A program made the position numbers and the translations under genes. Below the pieces are notes generated by a model. That model worked only from the letters and a program-made list of their open reading frames with translations. It had not been told where the DNA came from and did not search any database. This document shows positions 48,921 to 56,821 of a stretch of DNA of 64,000 nt, in pieces. Source of the stretch: CADEED01 sp041395625 (lineage in GTDB: Bacteria > Pseudomonadota > Gammaproteobacteria > Steroidobacterales > Steroidobacteraceae); the NCBI GenBank assembly GCA_041395625.1, contig JAWLAE010000001.1, positions 186,001 through 250,000 on the forward strand, read 5' to 3'. Each line of letters begins with the position of its first letter. Within the stretch, counting starts at the first letter, position 1.

Positions 48921-49235
48921 TTAGTACTTTCGCGGTCGTCCTGGTCGCAGCCGGATGTCCGGCTCGACGACCAGGGTAGTTCGGTAGCCCTGCGGATCGT
49001 TGATCCACAGTTGGAGAGATTTCGGTGTCCACGCGCACGCGCGGCCGCCAAGGTGGACGGGTGGTGGGAAGCGACCAGCAGCGATCCGGCGGTAGAGCGT
49101 CGGGCGGCTCAGCGACGTGAGTCGCAGCACGTCCTTCATGCGGATGAACGCCGGCGGTGGGGCGTGGGACACGATGACGCGCTCAAACTCGTGCTTGCCG
49201 GTAGGCAGCGCCGCAGTCCCCGATTCATCCGTCAT
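48921..49235 (-). CDS. AlpA-family DNA-binding regulator
   Basis: A 104-residue protein with the AlpA/MerR-like HTH: FIRMKDVLRLTSLSRPTLYRRI, then AAGRFPPPVHLGGRACAW and a final WINDPQGYR. AlpA proteins activate island integrase or excision genes in P4-type elements. It is convergent with the integrase (28 bp between stops), with a 35-residue N-terminal extension of unknown role and a basic end (RPGRPRKY). No replication or phage morphogenesis genes follow, so the island is a remnant or has lost its cargo. Confidence 0.88.
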   Translation of the reverse strand: MTDESGTAALPTGKHEFERVIVSHAPPPAFIRMKDVLRLTSLSRPTLYRRIAAGRFPPPVHLGGRACAWTPKSLQLWINDPQGYRTTLVVEPDIRLRPGRPRKY

Positions 49236-50124
49236 GTCGTGGCCTCAATCGCTGTCGACGATACGACTACCCCACTCCGGTCGTGAACATCGCCAAATGC
49301 TGCTGTCGTCGGCGTCAACGGCAGAATCGTTTTCATCGCGGACCTTGTCGCAGCGTGCGGTTCCGGTCGCTCTGGGACGAGTTGTCACTCAAGAATGATT
49401 GTGGTTGAAGGGTGCAAGCGCGTCGCCTTGAGTTTACGGGCAAAAGGCACGATTACTCTCGGACCGTAGGTTAATTCATGTACGGCGCAGAGGTATCGGC
49501 CCGGCGCATGTCTGCCTGCAGACTCACGCCGTGTCGCTTGATCTGCCGCTACGACCTGTCGTCTCTCGTATGGTTCAAGCATTGGTGAGCAGTGCAGTAA
49601 CAAGCATGGCGCAAGGCAATAACAGTTGCGAGTCAGAGACACGGGTAGATACAGCTATCCGATGTATGGAGTGAGCCGCGTCGGTGGCTCTAGATGACCG
49701 AAGAGGGAAATGCACGCGAGAGCGAGCACTCCGTTCACGTCGGGGTGACGCCGGACTTGTTGGCGCTGGATCCTGATCTTGCTTTCGTTATGCAGGCCGA
49801 GCGGCGCAGGGCCAGCCGGATGCCTATGCGAAACGGAACTCACGCATTGGTCGCCGGCGGCCGTTTCGCGCGCGCGTCTGAGTTGCTGGGTGGAGACCAT
49901 GTAACGAGGCGTCGAGTGATCGCCGAGCGCAGAATATCGAGACCGCATCAAGAAGCGGCGTCTGCGCCAGCCCGCTGCCCTTCCGCACAGATGCAGCTCG
50001 CACGCGAGCGAGAAATGCGTTTGTAGACTGCAAGCACCCGAAAGCATTCTTTAGTCGAGTAGCGGGCACTGGGTGGCTTCCGAAGCAGTCATATCGGGAG
50101 TCATATTGTTGCGTTTTGTAACGT
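49236..50124. other. Gene-free stretch between alpA and the RIT element
   Basis: About 0.9 kb in which no open frame has a recognisable product, a good ribosome-binding site or codon use like the neighbours. Base composition is more even than in the flanking core genes. It may contain the alpA promoter (just above 49235) and eroded island DNA. I see no tRNA, CRISPR or long repeat in it. Confidence 0.55.
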
Positions 50125-50157
50125 AAAGGACGGGGTGAGGTGAGTCCCCCGTCCTTT
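50125..50157 (+). terminator. Strong hairpin with T-run upstream of the recombinase trio
   Basis: An 11-bp perfect stem AAAGGACGGGG / CCCCGTCCTTT with an 11-base loop, followed by further T residues (TTTTTC overall). It ends 18 bases before the first recombinase ATG. It looks like an intrinsic terminator, perhaps insulating the element from outside transcription; the unusually short distance to the start codon could also make it a regulatory leader hairpin. Confidence 0.65.
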
Positions 50158-50175
50158 TTCGTTGGGAGACGAGCG

Positions 50176-51123
50176 ATGCACAGATGGGACCGGCTACAAG
50201 AGCGATATATAGAAGAGTACCGCGCGCGCGGTCGTGCGGAGGCGACCAACCAGCATGTTCGCTGGCAACTCGAGGACTGGGGCGCATGGCTGAAGCGGCG
50301 TCGCCCGCGCGTCGTGCTGGAGCGGCTTGATCCGCAACTGCATGTCGATTATCTCGCCGCGCGCTCGAGCTTCAAGGCGAAGTCGACGGTGTACGGCGTG
50401 CTGTCGAAGATGCGTTGTTTTGGCGACTTCCTTGTTAGGGAAGAGGTCTGGGCGAGCAACCCGCTGCGCTGGATGCAGGGCCCGAAGATCATCCCTTACA
50501 ACCGGATGCAGCGACGGCTCGATCGGGCGCACCTGGAGGCTCTCTGGCGAGCGGCGGCGAGTGCGCCGGGGGACTACTCGCGGCACTTGTGGGTGACGGT
50601 GTTGGCGCTGCTGTACGGCACGGGGCTGCGTCGTGGCGAGTTGTCGCGTCTCACGCTCGATCAGATCGATCGGGCCGACGGCACGATCCGGCTCGATGGC
50701 CGCAAGAGCGGTTGTGAGCGCTGCGTGCCGCTGCCGGAGATGGTACGCCGGTGTCTCGAGGTCTATTGGCCCGCGCGGCACAACCGGCTGGAGGCGACTG
50801 GGCGGTTGAGCGAGACCGCGCTGCTCGTGAGCTGCCACGGCAAGCGCTTGAGTAGTGAGTCGATCAGCAACGGCGTGCGGCGACTCGCCTGTCGCGCGCA
50901 GATCCCGTATTCGAGTCTGCATCAGTTCCGGCACAGCTGTGCCTCGGATCTGCTGGCGGCCGGGGTGGGCATCGCCGACGTGCAGCAGATCCTGGGGCAC
51001 GCGAGCGTCGCCACCACCGTCATTTATACCCATATCGCCGATCCGGCGCGTCGCGCCGCGATGGCACGCCACCCACTGAACGACTGGTTGTACGTCCCCG
51101 AGCGTGCTGAGGAGGCCGCATGA
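50176..51123 (+). CDS. RIT tyrosine recombinase 1
   Basis: A 315-residue recombinase: core-binding domain (residues about 5-105) and catalytic domain with Arg in GTGLRRGELSRL, HxxR in LHQFRHSCASDL, His in ILGHASVATT and Tyr in VIYTHIAD, so all catalytic residues are present. GGGAG lies 8-12 bases before ATG 50176. Stop overlaps the start of recombinase 2. It most resembles the XerC/D-like integrases found as the first gene of RIT elements. Confidence 0.92.
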   Translation: MHRWDRLQERYIEEYRARGRAEATNQHVRWQLEDWGAWLKRRRPRVVLERLDPQLHVDYLAARSSFKAKSTVYGVLSKMRCFGDFLVREEVWASNPLRWMQGPKIIPYNRMQRRLDRAHLEALWRAAASAPGDYSRHLWVTVLALLYGTGLRRGELSRLTLDQIDRADGTIRLDGRKSGCERCVPLPEMVRRCLEVYWPARHNRLEATGRLSETALLVSCHGKRLSSESISNGVRRLACRAQIPYSSLHQFRHSCASDLLAAGVGIADVQQILGHASVATTVIYTHIADPARRAAMARHPLNDWLYVPERAEEAA

Positions 51124-52094
51124 GCGCCAACATCCGCGAGCTGCCCCGTGTGCTGGGCGAGCCACTCGATCCGTTGATCGAAGGCTATCTGACCTATCTG
51201 CTGACCGTGAGCCGCAAGGCACCGCGCACCGTCATCGACGTGCGCTGCACGCTGCGCCGGGCGGTGAACGGCTTGGCGACGCAACGCCCCACCGTGCCCG
51301 TGTGGCTGCTCGAGTTCAGTGACTTCGTGCACTGGTTTGAGCGCGAACGACGCGCGGGCCGCTCAGCGGCCTCGCTCGCCAAGGACGCGAGCCACCTGCG
51401 CGGCTTTCTCAACTACGCGTGGCGCAGCGGCCGCGCCAGCCGCAACGTACTGGCGGGTTTTAACCTGCATGACACGGTGACCCGGAACGTGCCGGCCTTT
51501 CTCACCGAGGCCGAAGCCGAGCAACTGGTGCGCGCTTGTCCGCGCGGGGATTTTGCGGCGCGGCGCGATCGGTTGGTCATTTTGCTGCTGTATGGCTGCG
51601 GTTTGCGCACCGCGGAGCTCTGTCAGCTCGAGGTGGCCGATATCAACCGCGAGCGCCAGGAGCTGATCGTGCGCCACGGCAAGGGCGACAAGCGCCGCGT
51701 CGTGCCGATCCCCGACGGCGTGTACTGTGAGCTGCTGGCGTACCTGTTGGAACTCGATCGCAAGCGCGGTGCGCTGCTGCGCACGGCGTTCCTCGCGCGG
51801 CGCATCCGTGCCAAGGACGTGTGCGACATCGTCGCGGCAGCACGCACCCGCGCCGGCATCCGCCGGGCGATGACCGCGCGCACCCTGCGTCATTCGTTCG
51901 CCACCCACCTGATGGATCGCGGCGCGGACGTGGCCGTCATCGCCTCGCTCATGGGTCATCGCTCCCCGCAAGAGAGCGGCGTGTACCTGCATGTCCTGCC
52001 CGGTCGCACCCAAGCGGCCGTGGCCCAGTTGCTCACACCCGCCCCGTCAGCCTCGATCACCACCCCGTCGAACCCGACCCGGGAGACGCCATGA
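51120..52094 (+). CDS. RIT tyrosine recombinase 2
   Basis: A 324-residue recombinase with N-terminal SAM-like domain and catalytic motifs YGCGLRTAELCQLE (Arg), TLRHSFATHLMD (His-X-X-Arg form), LMGHRSPQESGVYLHV (His and Tyr). The Arg-His-Arg-His-Tyr set is complete. The C-terminal 30 residues are Pro/Thr-rich. It overlaps recombinase 1 (ATGA) and recombinase 3 (ATGATG), so all three should be made from one message in similar amounts. Confidence 0.92.
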   Translation: MSANIRELPRVLGEPLDPLIEGYLTYLLTVSRKAPRTVIDVRCTLRRAVNGLATQRPTVPVWLLEFSDFVHWFERERRAGRSAASLAKDASHLRGFLNYAWRSGRASRNVLAGFNLHDTVTRNVPAFLTEAEAEQLVRACPRGDFAARRDRLVILLLYGCGLRTAELCQLEVADINRERQELIVRHGKGDKRRVVPIPDGVYCELLAYLLELDRKRGALLRTAFLARRIRAKDVCDIVAAARTRAGIRRAMTARTLRHSFATHLMDRGADVAVIASLMGHRSPQESGVYLHVLPGRTQAAVAQLLTPAPSASITTPSNPTRETP

Positions 52095-53065
52095 TGTGGG
52101 GCTACTGGTTGGCGTTGTACCTCGGCACGCACTGCGTCGCCCGCGGCTTGCGTGCTAGCACCATCGCCGCCTACCGCGACACGCTCACGCAGTTTCAACG
52201 CTGGCACGACGCGCGCGGATCGGGCGGCGATCCGAGCGCGGTCACCGCGCGCCAAGTGCTCGACTACCTGCAGTACTTGCGCACCGAGCGCGACAACGGC
52301 GATGCGGCGATCAACCGGACGGTCGTCGTCCTGCGCAGCTTCTACACCGCCATCGCCGCCATGGGTCATCTCGATCCGCGGGCGAACCCGCTGGCCGGTT
52401 TTCCACGCATCCGCGCCACGCCGCGCAAGCTCCCGGTCACGCTCTCCGTCGAACAAGTCGAGCGGCTGCTCGCCCGACCGCCCACGGACACGATCCTCGG
52501 TCTGCGCGACCGCGCTTTGTTAGTGCTGCTGTACGGCACCGGGATCCGGGCGAGTGAGTGCGCGGGACTGCGTCAAGGACACGTGGATCTCACCGAGCGC
52601 ACGATTCAGGTGCGCGGCAAGGGTGGCCGCGAGCGCGTCGTCCCGCTGAACGATCAAGTCGTTGCGGCGCTCGCGGTCTACTGCCAGGCGCGCGGACCGG
52701 CATTGCCCACCGCGCCGTTCTTTCGCTCGCGCTTCGGGCGTGCGCTGACCCGGGGCGCGATCTTCGAGCGCGTGCGCACGTACGGTCTGCGCGCGCATCT
52801 GGGCAAGCCGCTCTCGCCGCATCGACTGCGCCACACCTTCGCCACCCACCTGGTGCGCCTCGGCGTTAATCCGGTGACGATCCGCGACCTGTTAGGACAC
52901 AAGCTCCTCACCAGTACGCAGATCTATCTGCACGTGACCGCCCAAGATCTTCGTCTCGCAGCCGACAAACACCCGATCAAACACTTGCTCGGCACCATCG
53001 AGCATCTGTTGCCCAACGCGAGACTGCCGTTCCAGCACGTCGCGGGACTGCGCCGCTACGGCTAA
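52091..53065 (+). CDS. RIT tyrosine recombinase 3 (XerD-like)
   Basis: A 324-residue XerC/D-like recombinase: YGTGIRASECAGLRQ (Arg), HRLRHTFATHLV (His-X-X-Arg), LLGHKLLTSTQIYLHV (His, Tyr). GGGAGACGCC immediately precedes the ATG. The frame is open well upstream of 52091 but only as a shadow of recombinase 2. Stop TAA at 53063-53065 is followed by two hairpins (53072-53085 and 53095-53123). Confidence 0.92.
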   Translation: MMWGYWLALYLGTHCVARGLRASTIAAYRDTLTQFQRWHDARGSGGDPSAVTARQVLDYLQYLRTERDNGDAAINRTVVVLRSFYTAIAAMGHLDPRANPLAGFPRIRATPRKLPVTLSVEQVERLLARPPTDTILGLRDRALLVLLYGTGIRASECAGLRQGHVDLTERTIQVRGKGGRERVVPLNDQVVAALAVYCQARGPALPTAPFFRSRFGRALTRGAIFERVRTYGLRAHLGKPLSPHRLRHTFATHLVRLGVNPVTIRDLLGHKLLTSTQIYLHVTAQDLRLAADKHPIKHLLGTIEHLLPNARLPFQHVAGLRRYG

Positions 53066-53094
53066 CGGCACGCGTTGACCAACGCCAATCCCCC

Positions 53095-53123
53095 GTCGCG
53101 AGAGCGCTAACGCGCTCCGCGAC
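53095..53123 (+). terminator. Imperfect GC-rich hairpin after the recombinase trio
   Basis: GTCGCGAGAGCGC and CGCGCTCCGCGAC form a 12-bp stem with one bulged base and a short TAA loop. No T-run follows, so it may be a structural end of the RIT element rather than an intrinsic terminator. A smaller palindrome (GCGTTGACCAACGC, 53072-53085) precedes it. Confidence 0.45.
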
Positions 53124-53208
53124 GTCTCCCTATGCTTGAAGACGGCCAAAGGCCTCCAAAAAGCCAAAAAGATGCAACCGCCGGCACTTCACGGTACGCT
53201 CTGGCGGC

Positions 53209-54705
53209 GTGTTGACACCTACTCACCAGGTCATTCAACGAGCAAACGATCGGCGATCCAATCGTCGCCATCGTTTTGGTAGGCCGTGCACTCGAACTAA
53301 ATACGGTTACGACGTCGCCTCGCGGCTGAACTCGCTGTCGCAAGACCTGGCTGGCACGAGCGCAGATCTGACGCGCGGATTTACGCATAATCTCGCGAGC
53401 CAGATCAAGACGCGCAGCACGTCGAACGCGCTGTACGAATGGCTGCCGACGGCCGGGTCGAAGGCCTATGTGTCCAATGGCCTGAATCAATACACCAGTG
53501 TCGCCGGTGCAACCGTCACGCACGATGCGCGGGGCAATCTCACCAGCGACGGCAGCCGTACTTTCAGCTATGACGTCGAGAATCGGCTGCTGACGGTGAG
53601 CGGCAGCGCCAACATGACGCTGGCTTATGATCCACTCGGGCGACTTCGCCAGACGATCGCGGGATCCGCAACCACCCAGTTCCTCTACGACGGTGATCGG
53701 CTCATCGCCGAATACGATGGCAGCAATAGCTTGCTGCGTCGCTACGTGCATGGTGCCGCAGTCGATGAGCCGCTCATCTGGTACGAGGGCGCTGGCCTCG
53801 GGACACGCAAATGGTTGCATGCCGATGAGCGCGGATCGGTCCTGGCCAGCACGGACAGTGCTGGAACGGCGACGACTTACAGTTACGGTCCGTACGGCGA
53901 GCCGTCGCAGTGGGCTGGCGCACGGTTCAAGTACACCGGGCAGATCGCCCTACCTGAAGTGCAGCTCTATCACTACAAGGCCCGCGTCTACGACCCCGTG
54001 CTCGGCCGGTTCCTGCAGACCGATCCGATCGGGACGAAGGATGACCTGAACTTGTACGCGTATGCTTACAATGATCCGCTCAATAGAAAGGATCCGACGG
54101 GCACAGACGGCTGCGGTACAAACATCAGCGGCAAGGATTCGGCCGGATGCTCCGGAGGGACCTTGGGACAAAGGGAGGTTGCGAGTAACGCCACTAGCGT
54201 CGCGACTACCGCGGGTGTGGCGAGTGTTTCGTCACAGATTGTTGCTGTCGCAAAAGAGCGCAAAATTGACAGCGCGATAAGTAGTGGCGATAGTGCAAAG
54301 GCGGGATCGAATTTGCGTGCTGCTATTGGAGCTGAGAAGTTGGCGGGAGCTGCCGACAAGGTCGGAAATGCTGCCACAGGAGTTAAGGCGGCCGTTGAAG
54401 CGGTCTCAGGAGACTATGGACAAGCAACTACGACAGTATCCGGAGCGGTGATCGATCGAGGGCTAGGTCTTGCTGCTGGGGCTGTGATTACGGGGTTTGG
54501 CGGTGCGCCATTTGCGCCGGTGGTTTCCACTACTGTTACGACATTGTCAGGTATCGCTGGAATTGGAGATTCGGTTGCGATCGCTGGGGTCGACAAGATC
54601 GCCCAAACTTACAAGGCTGCGGAGACATCCGTGAACCAAAGATTTCCGGGTGGCGAATTTCAGTTTGTAAGAGAATTGATGCGATTACCGTCGCGGCCTA
54701 ACTGA
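53209..54705 (+). pseudogene. Rhs repeat protein, 5'-truncated, with variable C-terminal tip
   Basis: The frame encodes the end of an Rhs/YD-repeat protein. YD repeats run from about residue 32 (YGYDVASRLNSL, TFSYDVENRLLTVSG, LYDGDRLIAEYDGSNSLLRRYVHG) to the Rhs-core end motif LNLYAYAYNDPLNRKDPTG near residue 297. Full Rhs proteins have well over 1000 residues, and homology begins abruptly near base 53290, so the 5' part is missing. The last 200 residues are a variable tip rich in Ala/Gly/Thr with hydrophobic stretches (GLGLAAGAVITGFGGAPFAPVV), unlike known nuclease tips; it might be membrane-active. A Gly/Ser/Cys segment follows the core. Codon use after the core is more AT-rich than before it. 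Confidence 0.78.
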
Positions 54706-54752
54706 TTCTTCCGAGTTTGATCAGTGCCGGCCGGAAACTGAGCTGATCTCTT

Positions 54753-55361
54753 GTGCAAGGTGCTTTGTTGAAGAGGCATACGTGGCCGAGCGTAACTCTG
54801 GCGTTGACAGTCGTAGGGCCAACGGTCCTTCTCGTGGCCCTTATAATGGCCCGGATCGACAAATTGTCGACTATCTCAGTAGCCACACCCATCGTGATCG
54901 CAGCAGCATGTTTGGTCGCGAGTTTCGTAGGTATTGTGTCGGCGTTGCTGTACTGGAGTCCAGAGCCGTCCGATATGCGAGAGAACCTCGAGAGGTTGCG
55001 ACGAGATCGCCCGGGCGTCTGGCACCTCGTGGGCGTGTCGTGCGTCATCGTCCTCGCGGCGATTGCAGCGTTCGGAACCGCGCGAGTTCTCGGCGTACTC
55101 GCGCAGCATATCGAGGGCAATGAAATACTATTGTCAGGACGCGTTGTCGACATAAGACCAAATGGGTCTGCTCGCAATCCCTGCTTGCGAAAGTTGTTCG
55201 GGCGCCTTGATGATTCCGGTGAAGAGCTTGTAGTTTGTATTGAAACGGCGTTTTCGCCACCAATTGCGGACGCTAGGATCAAACTGGGCTCGTCGTTTCA
55301 GGCCGAGGCAGTCGAGACACCATTTGGTACTGCGGTTCATTATATCCGATTGAAACGCTAG
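54753..55361 (+). CDS. Membrane protein of unknown function (possible immunity protein of the Rhs tip)
   Basis: A 202-residue protein with three predicted membrane helices (residues about 14-34, 43-66 and 92-113; e.g. VTLALTVVGPTVLLVALIMA and VSCVIVLAAIAAFGTARVLG) and a soluble C-terminal domain with two cysteines (RNPCLRKLFG, ELVVCIETAF). No family recognised. It lies 47 bp after the Rhs tip on the same strand, the position of an immunity gene. GTG 54753 is the likely start, with a TTG at 54768 also possible. Composition is less GC-rich than core genes, which suggests transfer. Confidence 0.6.
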   Translation: MQGALLKRHTWPSVTLALTVVGPTVLLVALIMARIDKLSTISVATPIVIAAACLVASFVGIVSALLYWSPEPSDMRENLERLRRDRPGVWHLVGVSCVIVLAAIAAFGTARVLGVLAQHIEGNEILLSGRVVDIRPNGSARNPCLRKLFGRLDDSGEELVVCIETAFSPPIADARIKLGSSFQAEAVETPFGTAVHYIRLKR

Positions 55362-55382
55362 AGTTGGATTGCGAGGCCGTTA

Positions 55383-56042
55383 ATGAGTGATGCAGCGCGC
55401 TCGGTGCTGGTGCGGACTCTTGGAGGCTCAATTCTGATGGTGGCGGGTTCCGCCGTCGTCAATGGAATTGTGAGGCTGAACGAATGGGCCAATTCCGAAA
55501 CTGTCTGGTTCCCGGTGCCACTTCTGGCATTCGCGGCTATTTCCGTTTGGGTTGCACATTCCAAGCAGTCCGAAACGCGCTCGATACTTGAGGCTGTCTG
55601 GATCAGTTGGCGGTGGATCTTGTCTGCTGCTCTTTTCGTTGCGCTACTTGGTTTAGGGTTGACCGGTATTGACCAGATTGTACGCGGCGCCGCAACCCTA
55701 GTTGGGGACCTATACTCAGCGCCACCGCATTTCCGCACGATTTGCTCGCTTTCAATTGGAGCGGCATCGGGCCTGGTCGAGGAATCAATCGTGCGCGGGT
55801 ATATCCAGCTGCCATTGGAGAAACTCATCCGACCCGCCTTCAGTCAGGGAATCGCGGCCGCGGTGTTTGTGGGTGTACACGCGTTGACCGGTGTGTCGAG
55901 CGGACAGTTAGTATTCTTGCTGCTATTAGCATATATCGCGGGCGTATTCGCCTCAAGGTTTCGCACGCCAGTGCCGGCGGCCGCAATGCATGCGATTAGC
56001 AATCTTGTAATTTCGATTGTTGTCCTTGGGATGAGGCCGTAG
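55383..56042 (+). CDS. CPBP family intramembrane metalloprotease homologue
   Basis: A 219-residue polytopic protein with the three CPBP (Abi/CAAX-protease-like) motifs: EESIVRGYIQLPLEKL (EExxxR), AAAVFVGVHALTG (FxxxH) and MHAISNLVISI (HxxxN). About six membrane helices. CPBP proteins include CAAX-type proteases and proteins giving self-immunity to membrane-active bacteriocins. It lies 21 bp after the previous membrane-protein gene on the same strand. Motif 2 has the His but otherwise weak conservation. A role in immunity to the Rhs tip is an inference from position. Confidence 0.83.
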   Translation: MSDAARSVLVRTLGGSILMVAGSAVVNGIVRLNEWANSETVWFPVPLLAFAAISVWVAHSKQSETRSILEAVWISWRWILSAALFVALLGLGLTGIDQIVRGAATLVGDLYSAPPHFRTICSLSIGAASGLVEESIVRGYIQLPLEKLIRPAFSQGIAAAVFVGVHALTGVSSGQLVFLLLLAYIAGVFASRFRTPVPAAAMHAISNLVISIVVLGMRP

Positions 56043-56105
56043 CTGACTCTAGTCGAGCATCGTCTTTACGTCACAAAATATCGAGTCCGATTGGGAAAAA
56101 ATTGT

Positions 56106-56515
56106 ATGTGGCACCCACACATGAAAGATCTCTCGGCGGGGTTTGTCTTGGCCCCTGCAATGTGTGTTCCGGTGCTATTCGCGCTGAAGGTCATAACATA
56201 TCAGACGGTAGGCCGTGCGATTCGAAGCCGATGGACAATCGCTAGCGCTTTACTCGGTGTTGTCTTGGCGATATCCGCGACGACGCCATTATTGCGGCTT
56301 CTCGCAGCATGCTTTCTCGCGCCTTTGGTTCAGCTCCCCGTCTATGCTGTCATCGCGGCAATGTTCCGCCGAATAGGGGGCAGGAACTGGACGACGTACC
56401 GCTTCAAGGCTACATATACAATGGGAAATTCTCGCACGCTTTTGTTGATTTTATCGCAACGCTTGTTGCAGTCATGGCTGGAATACTCTTGTCGGTGTGG
56501 ATTCTCGCGCTCTAG
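56106..56515 (+). pseudogene. Small polytopic membrane protein, frameshifted in a G run
   Basis: The first frame (from ATG 56106; also ATG 56121) gives three hydrophobic helices (SAGFVLAPAMCVPVLFAL, WTIASALLGVVLAISATT, LLAACFLAPLVQLPVYAVIA) up to AAMFRRIGG. After the GGGGG run at 56376-56380 that frame loses hydrophobic character. The neighbouring frame continues as QELDDVPLQGYIYNGKF and ends in a clean membrane helix (FIATLVAVMAGILLSVWIL) with stop at 56515. Restoring one G joins the two into a single protein of about 137 residues. The family is not recognised. Either a decayed gene or a one-base sequence error. Confidence 0.6.
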
Positions 56516-56821
56516 TAGGGTCTTCGCTGCCATTGACGGTGTCTTAGGGCCCGCTGACACCAGCTGATCACGATGAAAGTCACAATGGCTCGGTTTCGAC
56601 GCAAAAAATCGTACTTGTCACTTCAACGCGGCAACTTGACACAAGATAACTTGGAGGTCATGCCCGCTCAGGTGACGCTCATCAATCCGAATCACCCGCC
56701 AGCGCCTAGGCGGTTGAATCCTCTGTCATTCTGGTCCTCGTCGTTCCGGCCAGTGGATTGCGTGGCACCAACCATTGTTCCAGACCGAGGCTACCGCCTC
56801 GAAATGTGCGAAAAATAGGGT
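56516..56821. other. Gene-free gap before the beta-helix lipoprotein
   Basis: About 300 bases. An 81-codon open frame (56573-56818) is present, but it has no recognisable product, is rich in Arg/Pro and ends just before the next gene; I do not call it. The gap may hold the promoter of the lipoprotein gene. GGTTGAATCC at 56712-56721 weakly resembles the tRNA-Ser T arm but the match is too poor for an attachment site. Confidence 0.5.

Larger units (their letters stand above)
50164..53130 (+). mobile_element. RIT element (recombinase-in-trio)
   Basis: Three consecutive same-strand tyrosine recombinase genes with 4-bp stop/start overlaps (ATGA between 1 and 2, ATGATG between 2 and 3) and nothing else: the defining structure of RIT elements. 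The outer limits are estimates: 8-bp GGGAGACG at 50164-50171 recurs inverted as CGTCTCCC at 53123-53130, next to a hairpin at each end. No longer terminal inverted repeat or target duplication could be recognised by eye. It lies inside the tRNA-Ser island, just before a truncated Rhs gene. Confidence 0.82.

Noticed and set aside
49694..50026. 110-codon frame in the gap before the RIT element
   Set aside because: No homology signature, overlapped by equal frames on the other strand, no convincing ribosome-binding site.
53107..53820. 237-codon minus-strand frame across the Rhs junction
   Set aside because: Runs antisense to clear YD repeats and has no motif or ribosome-binding site.
56711..56735. 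Sequence resembling the 3' end of tRNA-Ser, as a possible right attachment site
   Set aside because: Only GGTT-GAATCC and scattered bases match; integrase attachment repeats normally share 15 or more identical bases including the end of the tRNA.
56573..56818. 81-codon frame before the lipoprotein gene
   Set aside because: Low-quality composition, no recognisable feature; probably chance in a gap.
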